Shown here piece after piece: positions 1-8,559 of a stretch of 64,000 bases of DNA; position 1 is the stretch's first letter; the number at the start of each line of letters is the position of its first letter. Position numbers and translations under genes: made by a program. This DNA comes from UMGS1251 sp036666555 (GTDB lineage Bacteria > Bacillota > Clostridia > Lachnospirales > Lachnospiraceae): positions 1 to 64,000 of the forward strand of contig JAVWVS010000008.1 of the NCBI GenBank assembly GCA_036666555.1. Reading direction: 5' to 3'. The notes below the pieces were generated by a model. The model searched no databases and was not told where the DNA came from. It was given only the letters and a program-made list of their open reading frames with translations.

Positions 1-720
1 TCAGAGGATTTGGCCAAGTATATCAAGGAATTGATTCGAGAAAAAAAAGAAGAATATGTGGTATTGGTGGTGGGACTTGGAAATCGCCAAGTGACACCGG
101 ATGCGCTGGGACCCTATGTAGTGGATAATCTTTCCATTACCCGCCATATTGTAAAAGAGTACGGAAAATATGCGATGGGAGAAGACCAGATGAATTTGGT
201 CAGTGCAATTGTGCCGGGAGTGATGGCACAAACAGGAATGGAAACATTAGAAATCATCAAAGGAATTGTAAAAGAGACCAATCCTGACCTAATCGTAGCC
301 GTGGATGCATTGGCGGCCAGGAACAGTAAACGTCTGAATCGAACCATTCAGATTGCAGATACGGGCATTCATCCTGGTTCCGGTGTAGGGAATCATCGTC
401 AAGGACTGACAAAGCAGACACTGGGAGTTCCGGTGATTGGGATTGGAGTACCTACTGTCGTAGATGCGGCAACGATTGTAAATGATACGATGGAAAATTT
501 TATAGAAGCGCTGGAAACATCGGAAATGTTAAAAGGAGTCGGTGTAGTGCTAAAAGGATATAATGCAACGGAAAAATATGAATTGATTAAAGAGCTGATA
601 TCACCGCACTTAAACGGTATGTTTGTAACTCCTAAAGACATTGATGAAACCGTCAAACGAATCAGCTATACCATCTCAGAAGGACTGAATATTTTATTCT
701 CAAATCAGACATGCTCATAA
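1..720 (+). CDS. gpr: GPR endopeptidase (spore protease), 5' end cut by window
   Basis: Germination protease that degrades the small acid-soluble DNA-binding proteins of the spore core after germination begins. The reading frame is open to base 1, so the N-terminus (perhaps 60-90 residues, judging from family length) lies outside; 239 codons are visible. The frame shows the family motifs VGLGN, TPDALGP, DALAAR and TGIHPGSGVGN. The Asp in TPDALGP and the Asp in VAVDALAAR lie 68 residues apart and probably correspond to the catalytic pair of this atypical aspartic peptidase (peptidase family A25). It is followed by spoIIP, as in Bacillus; its stop codon overlaps the -35 region of the spoIIP promoter. 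A TTG at 10 is in frame but is internal, not the start. Confidence 0.95.
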   Translation, partial: SEDLAKYIKELIREKKEEYVVLVVGLGNRQVTPDALGPYVVDNLSITRHIVKEYGKYAMGEDQMNLVSAIVPGVMAQTGMETLEIIKGIVKETNPDLIVAVDALAARNSKRLNRTIQIADTGIHPGSGVGNHRQGLTKQTLGVPVIGIGVPTVVDAATIVNDTMENFIEALETSEMLKGVGVVLKGYNATEKYELIKELISPHLNGMFVTPKDIDETVKRISYTISEGLNILFSNQTCS

Positions 721-743
721 TCCATCCGACTTTTTCATATAGT
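715..743 (+). promoter_or_regulatory. Sigma-E-like promoter for spoIIP
   Basis: TCATAAT at 715-721, a 14-base spacer and CATATAGT at 736-743 match the sigma-E pattern (KMATAWT, about 14 bases, CATACAAT) with 6 of 8 bases in the -10. The -35 overlaps the gpr stop codon. spoIIP is a known sigma-E regulon member in Bacillus, which supports the call. Confidence 0.6.
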
Positions 744-765
744 ATTAGGATGAAAAGGTGGAGTG

Positions 766-1953
766 ATGACATTGAAAAATAAAATGGGAAAACAAATTTT
801 ATTATATAGTATTCTGGGAATTCTTGGATCGTGGTGTGTGATACAAGGGGGAAGACAGGCACTAAAGGGATGGGACGCAAAACTGAATGAAAAGTTGCAA
901 TCTCGGGCAGAAGAATTCTTCTTTCCAAATCTGACTCAAATGGAGCGGCAAAAAGATAGGAACTTAGGAGAATGGATTGTGGCACAAGCTATGAATATTA
1001 TGCCACTGGGAAAATATGTGGTAGCAAAAGCGGAGAAACATTACGAAGTAGAAGATCAAATGACCAAAGAAATGATTCTAAAGGCACAGGCAAAAGATGA
1101 AAACGAAGTAGATGAAAATGGAAATTTAATAAATCATACAGGAGAAACGGTGCCGGAAGTGCCCAAGGAAATAGTACAAGGAGGATTGGATACTTCTATG
1201 GAAATGCTGAGAGATTTTGATTATCTGCTAAGTAATTTTTATACCGTTGATAGTACCACCATGATTGACAGTAATCAATTAAATCCGGAGGTATTATTAG
1301 GGGCGAATATGAAAATCAATAAAGCCGCAGCAGGTCCGAAGGTGCTTGTATTCCATACCCATTCGCAGGAAACATTTATAGATTCCACACCTGGAGACCC
1401 TACTACCAGTATTGTGGGAATCGGAACGTATTTGACGGAAAAATTAAATGAAAAAGGAATTGCTGCCATTCATGATGAAGGAATATACGATATCATTGAA
1501 GGAAAATTGGATCGTAGCAAGGCATACGAATGCTCGGAAGTAGGTGTACGGCAAATTCTTGCAGAAAACCCAAGCGTGGAAGTGGTCATCGACCTGCACC
1601 GTGATGGGGTGAAAAGTGAAACTCATTTATTGTCAGATATCAATGGAAAGCAAACTGCCAAAATTATGTTTTTTAATGGACTGAGCAGAACGAGAACCAA
1701 TGGTGATATTGCGTATTTACAAAATCCGTATATACAAGATAATCTGGCATTTTCACTTCAGATGCAGATTGCAGCAGAGAATAAATATCCGGGCTTTGCA
1801 AGACATATCTATTTGAAGGGGTACCGGTATAGTCTTCATATGATGCCAAAATCATTGCTCATTGAGGCCGGTGCCCAGACAAACACGGTAGCCGAAATGA
1901 AAAATGCAATGGATGCACTGTCGGATATACTATATCATGTACTGGCTGAATAA
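766..1953 (+). CDS. spoIIP: Stage II sporulation protein P (SpoIIP)
   Basis: Peptidoglycan amidase and endopeptidase that works with SpoIID and SpoIIM to thin septal wall and drive engulfment. About 395 aa with one N-terminal membrane segment (roughly residues 12-28), an acidic linker, then the SpoIIP domain from about residue 190. The domain contains HTHSQE (near 198) and DLHRDG (near 277), the conserved His/Glu and Asp/His motifs expected to hold the catalytic metal. ATG 766 is preferred over GTG 763 because the GGTGG ribosome site at 757-761 directly abuts the GTG. It follows gpr by 45 bases, the order seen in Bacillus, and has its own sigma-E-like promoter. Confidence 0.95.
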   Translation: MTLKNKMGKQILLYSILGILGSWCVIQGGRQALKGWDAKLNEKLQSRAEEFFFPNLTQMERQKDRNLGEWIVAQAMNIMPLGKYVVAKAEKHYEVEDQMTKEMILKAQAKDENEVDENGNLINHTGETVPEVPKEIVQGGLDTSMEMLRDFDYLLSNFYTVDSTTMIDSNQLNPEVLLGANMKINKAAAGPKVLVFHTHSQETFIDSTPGDPTTSIVGIGTYLTEKLNEKGIAAIHDEGIYDIIEGKLDRSKAYECSEVGVRQILAENPSVEVVIDLHRDGVKSETHLLSDINGKQTAKIMFFNGLSRTRTNGDIAYLQNPYIQDNLAFSLQMQIAAENKYPGFARHIYLKGYRYSLHMMPKSLLIEAGAQTNTVAEMKNAMDALSDILYHVLAE

Positions 1954-1960
1954 AAGATAT

Positions 1961-1989
1961 TTGAAAAGTACAACACTTTGTGATAGTAT
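1961..1989 (+). promoter_or_regulatory. Sigma-A promoter for parE-parC
   Basis: TTGAAA at 1961-1966, 17 bases, TAGTAT at 1984-1989, located between the spoIIP stop and the topoisomerase start. Confidence 0.6.
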
Positions 1990-2021
1990 ATTTTTAATGC
2001 GAGTAAAAAGGGGATATGGAA

Positions 2022-3944
2022 ATGACAAAGCAAAATACATATGATGCAGATAGTATTTCAGTACTGGAAGGATTAGAAGCGGTTCGCAAGAGACCGGGCA
2101 TGTATATCGGAAGTGTATCCACCAAGGGATTGAATCATCTGGTATATGAAATCGTTGATAATGCAGTAGATGAGCATCTGGCAGGATATTGTGATTTGAT
2201 TCAGGTTATCCTTGAAAAAGACGGGTCGGCCACCATTATAGATAATGGACGTGGTGTTCCGGTAGGCATGCACAAAAAAGGAATTTCGGCAGAACGAATT
2301 GTATACACCACCCTTCATGCCGGCGGAAAGTTTGACGGGTCTTCCTATAAGACCAGTGGCGGGCTACATGGGGTCGGTTCTTCGGTAGTAAATGCACTGT
2401 CGGCTTATATGGATATACAAGTGAGCCGGGAGGGAGCAATTCATCATGATCGATACGAAAAAGGAATTCCTACCATTGAGTTAATGAATGGATTACTACC
2501 GGTGATTGGGAAAACAAAGAAAACCGGTACAACAGTGAATTTTTTGCCGGACGATACCATTTTTGAAAAAATCAGATTTCGGGAAGAAGAGATTCAAAGC
2601 AGACTGCATGAAACGGCATATTTGAATCCGGAACTGACGATTATTTTTGAAGACAAACGAAAAGAGGAGCCGGATTATATTAAATTTCACGAACCGGAAG
2701 GAATCTTTGGGTTTATTACGGAATTGAATCGGAAGAAAGAAACGGTGCATGAACCGGTATATTTTAAAGGAGAAGCAGAAGGAATTCAAGTAGAAATTGC
2801 ATTTCAATATGTGAATGAGTTTCACGAGAATGTACTTGGCTTTTGCAATAATATTTATAATGCGGAAGGTGGAACACATCTTACCGGATTTAAGACTACA
2901 TTTACCAGTGTAATGAATCAATATGCCAGAGAACTGGGAATCTTAAAGGAAAAAGATACCAATTTTACAGGTGCGGATATACGTAATGGAATGACCGCAA
3001 TTGTTTCCATTAAACATCCGGACCCACGATTTGAAGGACAGACAAAGACGAAACTGGATAATCAAGATGCGGCCAAGGCTACCGGAAAAGTGACGGGAGA
3101 AGAGATTGTCCGCTATTTTGACCGGAATCTGGAAAGCTTAAAGAATGTGCTTGGTTGTGCGGAAAAAGCTGCGAAGATTCGAAGAAGCGAAGAAAAAGCA
3201 AAGACCAATTTACTGACAAAACAGAAATATTCGTTTGATAGTAATGGGAAGCTTGCCAATTGTGAAAGCAGAGATGCCAGCTTATGTGAAATCTTTATTG
3301 TCGAGGGAGATTCGGCTGGAGGGTCAGCAAAAACAGCCAGAAATAGGAATTTCCAAGCAATACTGCCTATTCGTGGAAAAATCTTAAATGTAGAAAAAGC
3401 AAGTATTGATAAAGTGCTGGCGAATATTGAAATCAAAACCATGATCAATGCTTTTGGATGCGGTTTTTCGGAAGGATATGGGGATGATTTTGATATTAAG
3501 AAACTTCGCTATGATAAAATCATTATTATGGCCGATGCCGATGTAGATGGCGCACATATTTCCACCCTATTGCTTACTTTGTTTTATCGGTTTATGCCGG
3601 AATTGATATTTGAAGGACATGTTTACATCGCTATGCCACCATTGTATAAAACCATGCCCAAAAAGGGAAAAGAAGAATATCTTTATGATGATAAGGCATT
3701 GGAAAAATATAAGAAAACCCATGAAGGAGCATTTACTCTACAGCGGTATAAAGGTTTGGGGGAAATGGATGCAGACCAGTTATGGGATACCACATTAAAC
3801 CCGGATACCCGCATGTTAAAACTGGTGGAAATAGAAGATGCAAGGATGGCATCAGGGGTCACGGAGATGCTTATGGGTACCGAAGTACCACCCAGACGTG
3901 CATTTATCTATGAAAATGCAGTAGAAGCAGAGCTGGATATCTAA
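2022..3944 (+). CDS. parE: Type IIA DNA topoisomerase B subunit (ParE type)
   Basis: ATPase subunit of a type IIA topoisomerase, which together with the next gene passes one DNA duplex through another. GHKL ATPase motifs are present: EIVDNAVDE, DNGRGVPV and the GGLHGVGSSVVNALS loop; the TOPRIM metal site shows EGDSAGG (about 430) and DADVDGAHI (about 505). Length (about 640 aa) is normal for GyrB/ParE without the extra proteobacterial GyrB insert. ATG 2022 is chosen over ATG 2016 because the AAAAGGGG ribosome site at 2006-2013 is only 2 bases from the latter. Assigned to ParE because its partner lacks a GyrA box and because the pair sits away from dnaA/recF; a second gyrase is still possible. 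Confidence 0.85.
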   Translation: MTKQNTYDADSISVLEGLEAVRKRPGMYIGSVSTKGLNHLVYEIVDNAVDEHLAGYCDLIQVILEKDGSATIIDNGRGVPVGMHKKGISAERIVYTTLHAGGKFDGSSYKTSGGLHGVGSSVVNALSAYMDIQVSREGAIHHDRYEKGIPTIELMNGLLPVIGKTKKTGTTVNFLPDDTIFEKIRFREEEIQSRLHETAYLNPELTIIFEDKRKEEPDYIKFHEPEGIFGFITELNRKKETVHEPVYFKGEAEGIQVEIAFQYVNEFHENVLGFCNNIYNAEGGTHLTGFKTTFTSVMNQYARELGILKEKDTNFTGADIRNGMTAIVSIKHPDPRFEGQTKTKLDNQDAAKATGKVTGEEIVRYFDRNLESLKNVLGCAEKAAKIRRSEEKAKTNLLTKQKYSFDSNGKLANCESRDASLCEIFIVEGDSAGGSAKTARNRNFQAILPIRGKILNVEKASIDKVLANIEIKTMINAFGCGFSEGYGDDFDIKKLRYDKIIIMADADVDGAHISTLLLTLFYRFMPELIFEGHVYIAMPPLYKTMPKKGKEEYLYDDKALEKYKKTHEGAFTLQRYKGLGEMDADQLWDTTLNPDTRMLKLVEIEDARMASGVTEMLMGTEVPPRRAFIYENAVEAELDI

Positions 3945-3960
3945 AGTGGAGGAGAAAAAG

Positions 3961-6201
3961 ATGCAGGATTCACAAATCATCCGGACAGAATATTCCGATG
4001 TAATGAAAAAATCATATATTGATTATGCCATGAGCGTTATTGTTGCAAGAGCCCTTCCAGATGTGCGGGATGGCTTAAAACCGGTACAAAGAAGAACGCT
4101 GTATGATATGTACGAATTGGGGATACGCTATGAACGCCCTTTTCGTAAATGTGCCCGTATTGTAGGAGATACCATGGGTAAATACCATCCTCACGGAGAT
4201 AGTTCCATCTATGAATCTCTGGTGGTGATGTCACAACATTTTAAAAAAGGAATGGTATTGGTTGATGGACATGGCAACTTTGGTTCCATCGAAGGAGATG
4301 GTGCGGCTGCAATGCGTTATACAGAAGCACGCCTTGCGAAAATCACCCAGGAAGTATATCTTTCGGATTTGGACAAGGATGTGATAGATTTTGTACCTAA
4401 TTTTGACGAAACAGAAAAAGAGCCGGAGATACTACCGGTGCGCATTCCCAATTTGCTGGTAAATGGAGCAGAAGGAATCGCAGTAGGCATGGCTACCAGT
4501 ATTCCCACCCATAATTTGGCAGAAGTGGTGGATGCAGTTATTGCATATATGAAAAACGATGAAATTAGCACAAAGCAGCTTATGAAATATCTGAAGGGAC
4601 CGGATTTTCCCACCGGTGGAATTGTTGTAAATGAAGATGATTTATTAAGTATTTATGAAACGGGTGCAGGGAAAATTAAAATTCGTGGCAAGGTACACAT
4701 CGAAGAAGCTAAAAACGGAAAAAAGAAATTAGTCATAACGGAAATTCCATATACCATGATTGGTGCCGGAATTGGTAAATTTTTAAATGATGTCTGTGGA
4801 TTAGTAGAAACTAAAAAAACCAATGATATTTTGGATATTTCCAACCAATCATCCAAAGATGGTATTCGAATTGTACTGGAATTGAAAAAAGATGCAGATA
4901 TAGAAAATTTACAAAATATGCTGTACAAAAAAACCAGATTGGAAGATACTTTTGGTGTGAATATGCTGGCGGTGTCCGATGGACGACCGGAAATTATGGG
5001 TGTAAAGCAGATTATTGAACACCATGTAGACTTTCAGTTTGAATTAGCCACAAGAAAATACAAAAATTTACTCATTAAAGAGCAGGAAAAGCAAGAAATA
5101 CAAGAAGGATTAATCAAAGCCTGTGATGTCATTGATTTGATCATTGAAATTCTCCGAGGCAGTTCCTCCATCAAAGAAGCCAAAGAATGTTTGATTAACG
5201 GGACTACCGAACGCATCAAATTCAAATCCAATATTTCAAAAAAAATGGCATCCCTGTTAAGGTTTACCGAACGTCAGGCAACGGCTATTTTAGAGATGCG
5301 TTTATACCGTCTGATTGGATTGGAAATCGAGGCACTTCAAAAAGAACATGAGATAACCATGAAAAATATTGCTCGTTATGACGATATTTTAAACAATTAT
5401 GATTCCATGGCAGAAGTGATTATGGAGGATTTGAAAGCAACCAAAAAAGAATACGGACGCAAACGACGAACGGTGATTGAGAATGCAGAAGAAGCAGTAT
5501 TTGAAGAAAAGAAGGTTGAAGAGCAAGAAATCATGTTGCTGATTGATCGGTTTGGATATGCCAAAACCGTGGATATGGGTACCTATGAACGGAATAAGGA
5601 TGCGGCAGACAGCGAAAATAATTACATAGTACCTTGTTTAAATACAGGGAAAATATGTATTTTCACAAATACCGGACAGATGCATCAAGTGAAGGTATTC
5701 GATATTCCTTATGGAAAATTTAGAGATAAGGGAACACCCATTGACAATCTAAGCAATTATAACAGCAGTGAAGAGCAACCGGTCTTTGTATGTGATGTGC
5801 GACAAATGCAATATGTGAAATTGCTATTTGCTACCAGACAGGGCATGATTAAAAAAGTAGATGGTACAGAATTTCAAGTGGTGAAAAGAATGATTGCAGC
5901 TACTAAATTACAACCCAAAGACGAAGTGATGACCGTATGTGCTGTTTCAGAAAATCAAACGGTGGTCTTACAAACTGTAGGAGGATATTTTTTGCGATTC
6001 CCGGCAGTGGATGTACCGGAAAAGAAAAAAGGTGCAGTAGGGGTGCGAGGAATGAAATTACAAAAAAATGATTCTTTAGAACATGCGTATCTATTTGAAG
6101 AAGGAACGGAAACCAAAGTGATTTATCAAGAAAAAGAAGTCACACTAAATAGACTGAAATTGGGAAAAAGAGATACGGTAGGGGTAAAGACAAGATCATA
6201 G
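3961..6201 (+). CDS. parC: Type IIA DNA topoisomerase A subunit (ParC type)
   Basis: DNA breakage-reunion subunit, expected to decatenate daughter chromosomes with ParE. Residues 1-480 form the winged-helix and tower core, with catalytic Tyr about position 120 in AAMRYTEARL. The quinolone region reads HPHGDSSIYESLV, that is, the sensitive-type Ser and Glu. A coiled segment follows (about 360-490), then a beta-pinwheel C-terminal domain. No canonical GyrA box (QRRGGKG) is visible; only a degenerate EKKKGAVGVRG segment occurs near the end, which argues for topoisomerase IV rather than gyrase. A GTG at 3946 is in frame, but GGAGGA at 3948-3953 lies 7 bases before ATG 3961, so the ATG is used. 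Confidence 0.85.
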   Translation: MQDSQIIRTEYSDVMKKSYIDYAMSVIVARALPDVRDGLKPVQRRTLYDMYELGIRYERPFRKCARIVGDTMGKYHPHGDSSIYESLVVMSQHFKKGMVLVDGHGNFGSIEGDGAAAMRYTEARLAKITQEVYLSDLDKDVIDFVPNFDETEKEPEILPVRIPNLLVNGAEGIAVGMATSIPTHNLAEVVDAVIAYMKNDEISTKQLMKYLKGPDFPTGGIVVNEDDLLSIYETGAGKIKIRGKVHIEEAKNGKKKLVITEIPYTMIGAGIGKFLNDVCGLVETKKTNDILDISNQSSKDGIRIVLELKKDADIENLQNMLYKKTRLEDTFGVNMLAVSDGRPEIMGVKQIIEHHVDFQFELATRKYKNLLIKEQEKQEIQEGLIKACDVIDLIIEILRGSSSIKEAKECLINGTTERIKFKSNISKKMASLLRFTERQATAILEMRLYRLIGLEIEALQKEHEITMKNIARYDDILNNYDSMAEVIMEDLKATKKEYGRKRRTVIENAEEAVFEEKKVEEQEIMLLIDRFGYAKTVDMGTYERNKDAADSENNYIVPCLNTGKICIFTNTGQMHQVKVFDIPYGKFRDKGTPIDNLSNYNSSEEQPVFVCDVRQMQYVKLLFATRQGMIKKVDGTEFQVVKRMIAATKLQPKDEVMTVCAVSENQTVVLQTVGGYFLRFPAVDVPEKKKGAVGVRGMKLQKNDSLEHAYLFEEGTETKVIYQEKEVTLNRLKLGKRDTVGVKTRS

Positions 6202-6233
6202 AGAACAATAGAGAAAGAATTCTTCAAAAACCC

Positions 6234-6262
6234 TTGATTTTTTTGTTGGGAACTGTTATACT
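6234..6262 (+). promoter_or_regulatory. Sigma-A promoter of the rimP-nusA-infB operon
   Basis: TTGATT at 6234-6239, a 17-base spacer and TATACT at 6257-6262. It lies about 100 bases before the rimP start and just before a strong hairpin. Confidence 0.75.
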
Positions 6263-6291
6263 TTTTAAAGCATAATACACAAGAAATGGGC

Positions 6292-6322
6292 AGAAGAGTG
6301 AACGAGAGTTCACTCTTCTTTT
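6292..6322 (+). terminator. Perfect stem-loop with U-tract in the rimP leader
   Basis: A 12-bp perfect stem (6292-6303 with 6308-6319) closed by a GAGA loop and followed by TTTT. It lies downstream of the rimP promoter and upstream of the rimP ribosome site, so it can act as a leader attenuator as well as end parE-parC transcription. Flanking GGGCAG (6288-6293) and CTGCCC (6336-6341) could pair as an alternative outer helix that breaks the first two base pairs of the stem. Confidence 0.7.
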
Positions 6323-6361
6323 ATGGTAATGACCGCTGCCCACGATAGAAAGGAAAAAATA

Positions 6362-6829
6362 TTGTCAAAAACAGAAATGTATGAACAAAAAACAGAAGCT
6401 CTCGTGCAGCCTATTATTGACGAACTCGGATTTGAGCTCGTGGATGTGGAGTATGTAAAAGAAGTGGGAACATGGTATTTAAGAGTCTATATTGATAAAC
6501 CGGCCGGAATTGCGGTGGATGATTGCGAAGCTGTCAGCCGAAGACTGTCCGAAGGATTGGATGAAAATGAATTTATTGAAGAAGCTTATATTTTAGAGGT
6601 AAGTTCTCCGGGACTTGGTCGTCCGCTGAAAAAGGAAAAAGATTTTCAGAAAAGCATTGGAAAAGAAATAGAGATACGTACTTATCGGGCCATTGATAAA
6701 CAAAAAGAATTCATTGGAATTTTAAAAGAGTACGATAAGGATAAAGTAACCATTATATATGAAGATGAAACTATAAAAACATTCGAACGAAGCGATATCG
6801 CGCTTATTCGCTTAGCGTTTGATTTTTAA
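6362..6829 (+). CDS. rimP: Ribosome maturation factor RimP
   Basis: Assists maturation of the 30S ribosomal subunit. About 155 aa: N-terminal alpha/beta domain with ELGFELVDVEYVKEVG and the conserved LRVYIDKP and VSSPGLGRPL segments, then a C-terminal Sm-like barrel. An in-frame ATG at 6323 directly follows the leader hairpin and has no ribosome site. TTG 6362 sits 7 bases after AGAAAGGA (6347-6354) and gives the normal family length, so TTG is proposed. First gene of the rimP-nusA-ylxR-ylxQ-infB-rbfA operon, as in Bacillus (ylxS). Confidence 0.92.
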   Translation: MSKTEMYEQKTEALVQPIIDELGFELVDVEYVKEVGTWYLRVYIDKPAGIAVDDCEAVSRRLSEGLDENEFIEEAYILEVSSPGLGRPLKKEKDFQKSIGKEIEIRTYRAIDKQKEFIGILKEYDKDKVTIIYEDETIKTFERSDIALIRLAFDF

Positions 6830-6845
6830 AACAGGAGGAGCAAAC

Positions 6846-7952
6846 ATGAGTACAGAATTATTAGAAGCGTTGAATATTCTTGAACAGGAGAAAGATATCA
6901 GTAAAGAAACCATGATGGAAGCAATTGAGAATTCTTTGATCAATGCTTGTAAAAATCATTTTGGTAGAGCAGATAATATTAAAGTGATTATGAATCATGA
7001 GACTTGTGATTATCAAGTGCTTGCAGAAAAGACAGTGGTAGAAGAAGTCGAAGATGATATTATGGAAATCAGTCTTGCCAATGCAAAGATGGTGGATTCG
7101 AAATATGAATTGGGAGATGTGGTACAGATTCCGGTGGAGTCCAAAGAATTTGGACGTATTGCAACCCAGAATGCCAAAAATCTTATTCTTCAAAAAATTC
7201 GGGAAGAAGAACGAAAAGTAGTTTATGATCAATACTTTGAAAAAGAAAAAGATATCGTAACGGGTATTGTACAGCGTTATGTTGGGAAAAATATCAGTAT
7301 CAACCTTGGAAAAGCAGATGCCATGCTGACTGAAAATGAACAAGTCAAAGGGGAAGTGTTTCAGCCAACAGAACATATCAAGTTATATGTAGTAGAAGTA
7401 AAGAACACAACCAAAGGACCTAAAATTTTAGTATCCAGAACACATCCGGAATTAGTGAAACGCCTTTTTGAATCCGAAGTTACAGAAGTAAAAGATGGAA
7501 CAGTCGAAATCAAAAGCATTGCAAGAGAAGCAGGTTCCCGTACAAAGATTGCAGTTTTTTCTAAGAACCAAGACGTAGATCCGGTAGGTGCTTGCGTAGG
7601 AATGAATGGTGGCAGAGTCAATACCATTGTAAATGAGCTGCGGGGAGAAAAAATCGATATTATAAACTGGAGCGAAAACCCAGCGGTGTTAATTGAAAAT
7701 GCACTGAGTCCGGCAAAGGTTATTTCGGTTATGGCGGACCCGGATGAGCGGACGGCAAGTGTAATCGTGCCGGATTATCAGTTGTCACTGGCAATTGGAA
7801 AAGAAGGCCAGAATGCAAGATTGGCAGCAAGATTGACCGGATATAAAATAGATATCAAGAGTGAAACACAGGCAATCCAATCCGGAGAACTCCCGGCAGA
7901 CTACATGGATATGGATGCAGATGATGTGCAGGATGAAATGACAAGGGAGTGA
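6846..7952 (+). CDS. nusA: Transcription termination/antitermination factor NusA
   Basis: RNA polymerase-associated factor controlling pausing, termination and antitermination. About 368 aa: N-terminal polymerase-binding domain (1-130), S1 domain (about 135-205, GIVQRYVGKNISINLGKADAML), and KH1 and KH2 (KINASVIV-like segments around VGMNGGRVNTIVNEL and IGKEGQNARLAARL). Like other Firmicute NusA it lacks the C-terminal acidic repeats of E. coli. ATG 6846 follows an AGGAGG-type site; an upstream in-frame TTG at 6819 lies inside rimP and is not used. Its stop is 4 bases before ylxR. Confidence 0.95.
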   Translation: MSTELLEALNILEQEKDISKETMMEAIENSLINACKNHFGRADNIKVIMNHETCDYQVLAEKTVVEEVEDDIMEISLANAKMVDSKYELGDVVQIPVESKEFGRIATQNAKNLILQKIREEERKVVYDQYFEKEKDIVTGIVQRYVGKNISINLGKADAMLTENEQVKGEVFQPTEHIKLYVVEVKNTTKGPKILVSRTHPELVKRLFESEVTEVKDGTVEIKSIAREAGSRTKIAVFSKNQDVDPVGACVGMNGGRVNTIVNELRGEKIDIINWSENPAVLIENALSPAKVISVMADPDERTASVIVPDYQLSLAIGKEGQNARLAARLTGYKIDIKSETQAIQSGELPADYMDMDADDVQDEMTRE

Positions 7953-7956
7953 TTAG

Positions 7957-8235
7957 TTGAGTAATACGAAGAAGATACCCATGCGCAAATGTGTGGGATG
8001 TCAAGAAATGAAAAATAAAAAAGAAATGCTGCGTGTATTAAAAACAGCGGAAAATGAATTTGTATTAGATGGAACCGGGAAAAAGAATGGTCGGGGAGCT
8101 TATCTGTGTCCCTCCTGTGACTGTCTGCAAAAAGCAATGAAGTGTAAAGGCTTGGAACGTTCTTTTCAACAGTCCATTCCAAGAGAAGTGTATGAAGCAT
8201 TAGAAAAGGAGATGAGCGCGCTTGATAAAAGATAA
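7957..8235 (+). CDS. ylxR: YlxR/RnpM family RNA-binding protein
   Basis: Small basic protein of the YlxR (DUF448) family. In Bacillus subtilis it has been linked to RNase P modulation, hence the newer name RnpM. 92 aa; it opens with MRKCVGCQEMKNKKEMLRV and carries GRGAYLCPSCDCLQKA, the family's paired CxxC-like elements. The TTG start at 7957 has AAGGGAG at 7943-7949 with 7-base spacing. Its last 14 bases overlap ylxQ, so the two are probably translationally coupled. Confidence 0.9.
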   Translation: MSNTKKIPMRKCVGCQEMKNKKEMLRVLKTAENEFVLDGTGKKNGRGAYLCPSCDCLQKAMKCKGLERSFQQSIPREVYEALEKEMSALDKR

Positions 8236-8545
8236 AGCATTATCCTTAATCGGCTTAGCTACTAAGGCGGGGAAAATTGCCAGTGGGGAATTTTCCGCAG
8301 AAAAGGCAGCAAAGGCGGGAAAAGCATTTCTGATTATTGTAGCAGAGGATGCTTCGGATAATACGAAAAAAAAGTTTCAAAATATGTGTGATTTCTATCA
8401 AGTGCCAATCTGCTTTTATGGAAATAGAGATACCTTAGGGCATGCAATGGGGAAAGAGTTTCGCGCTTCCCTTGCAGTATTGGATGCAGGGTTCGCGAAA
8501 GGAATCATCAAACAAATGGAAACAACGGAAAATACAATTGCATAG
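8222..8545 (+). CDS. ylxQ: YlxQ, L7Ae/L30e-family RNA-binding protein
   Basis: L7Ae-fold ribosomal-like protein expected to bind kink-turn RNA; its precise role is not settled. 107 aa, with the family opening LIGLATKAGKIASGE and ALxxxxxAFLIIVAEDASDNTKKK. The TTG start at 8222 follows AAAGGAG (8205-8211) by 10 bases and lies inside the ylxR coding end. Position between ylxR and infB is the standard Firmicute order. Confidence 0.88.
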   Translation: MIKDKALSLIGLATKAGKIASGEFSAEKAAKAGKAFLIIVAEDASDNTKKKFQNMCDFYQVPICFYGNRDTLGHAMGKEFRASLAVLDAGFAKGIIKQMETTENTIA

Positions 8546-8559
8546 AGGAGGTAGTAAGT

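Noticed and set aside
2022..6201. gyrB-gyrA label for the topoisomerase pair
   Set aside because: No GyrA box is visible in the A-subunit C-terminus and the location is not next to dnaA-recF, so ParE/ParC fits better, although a proper phylogeny would be decisive.
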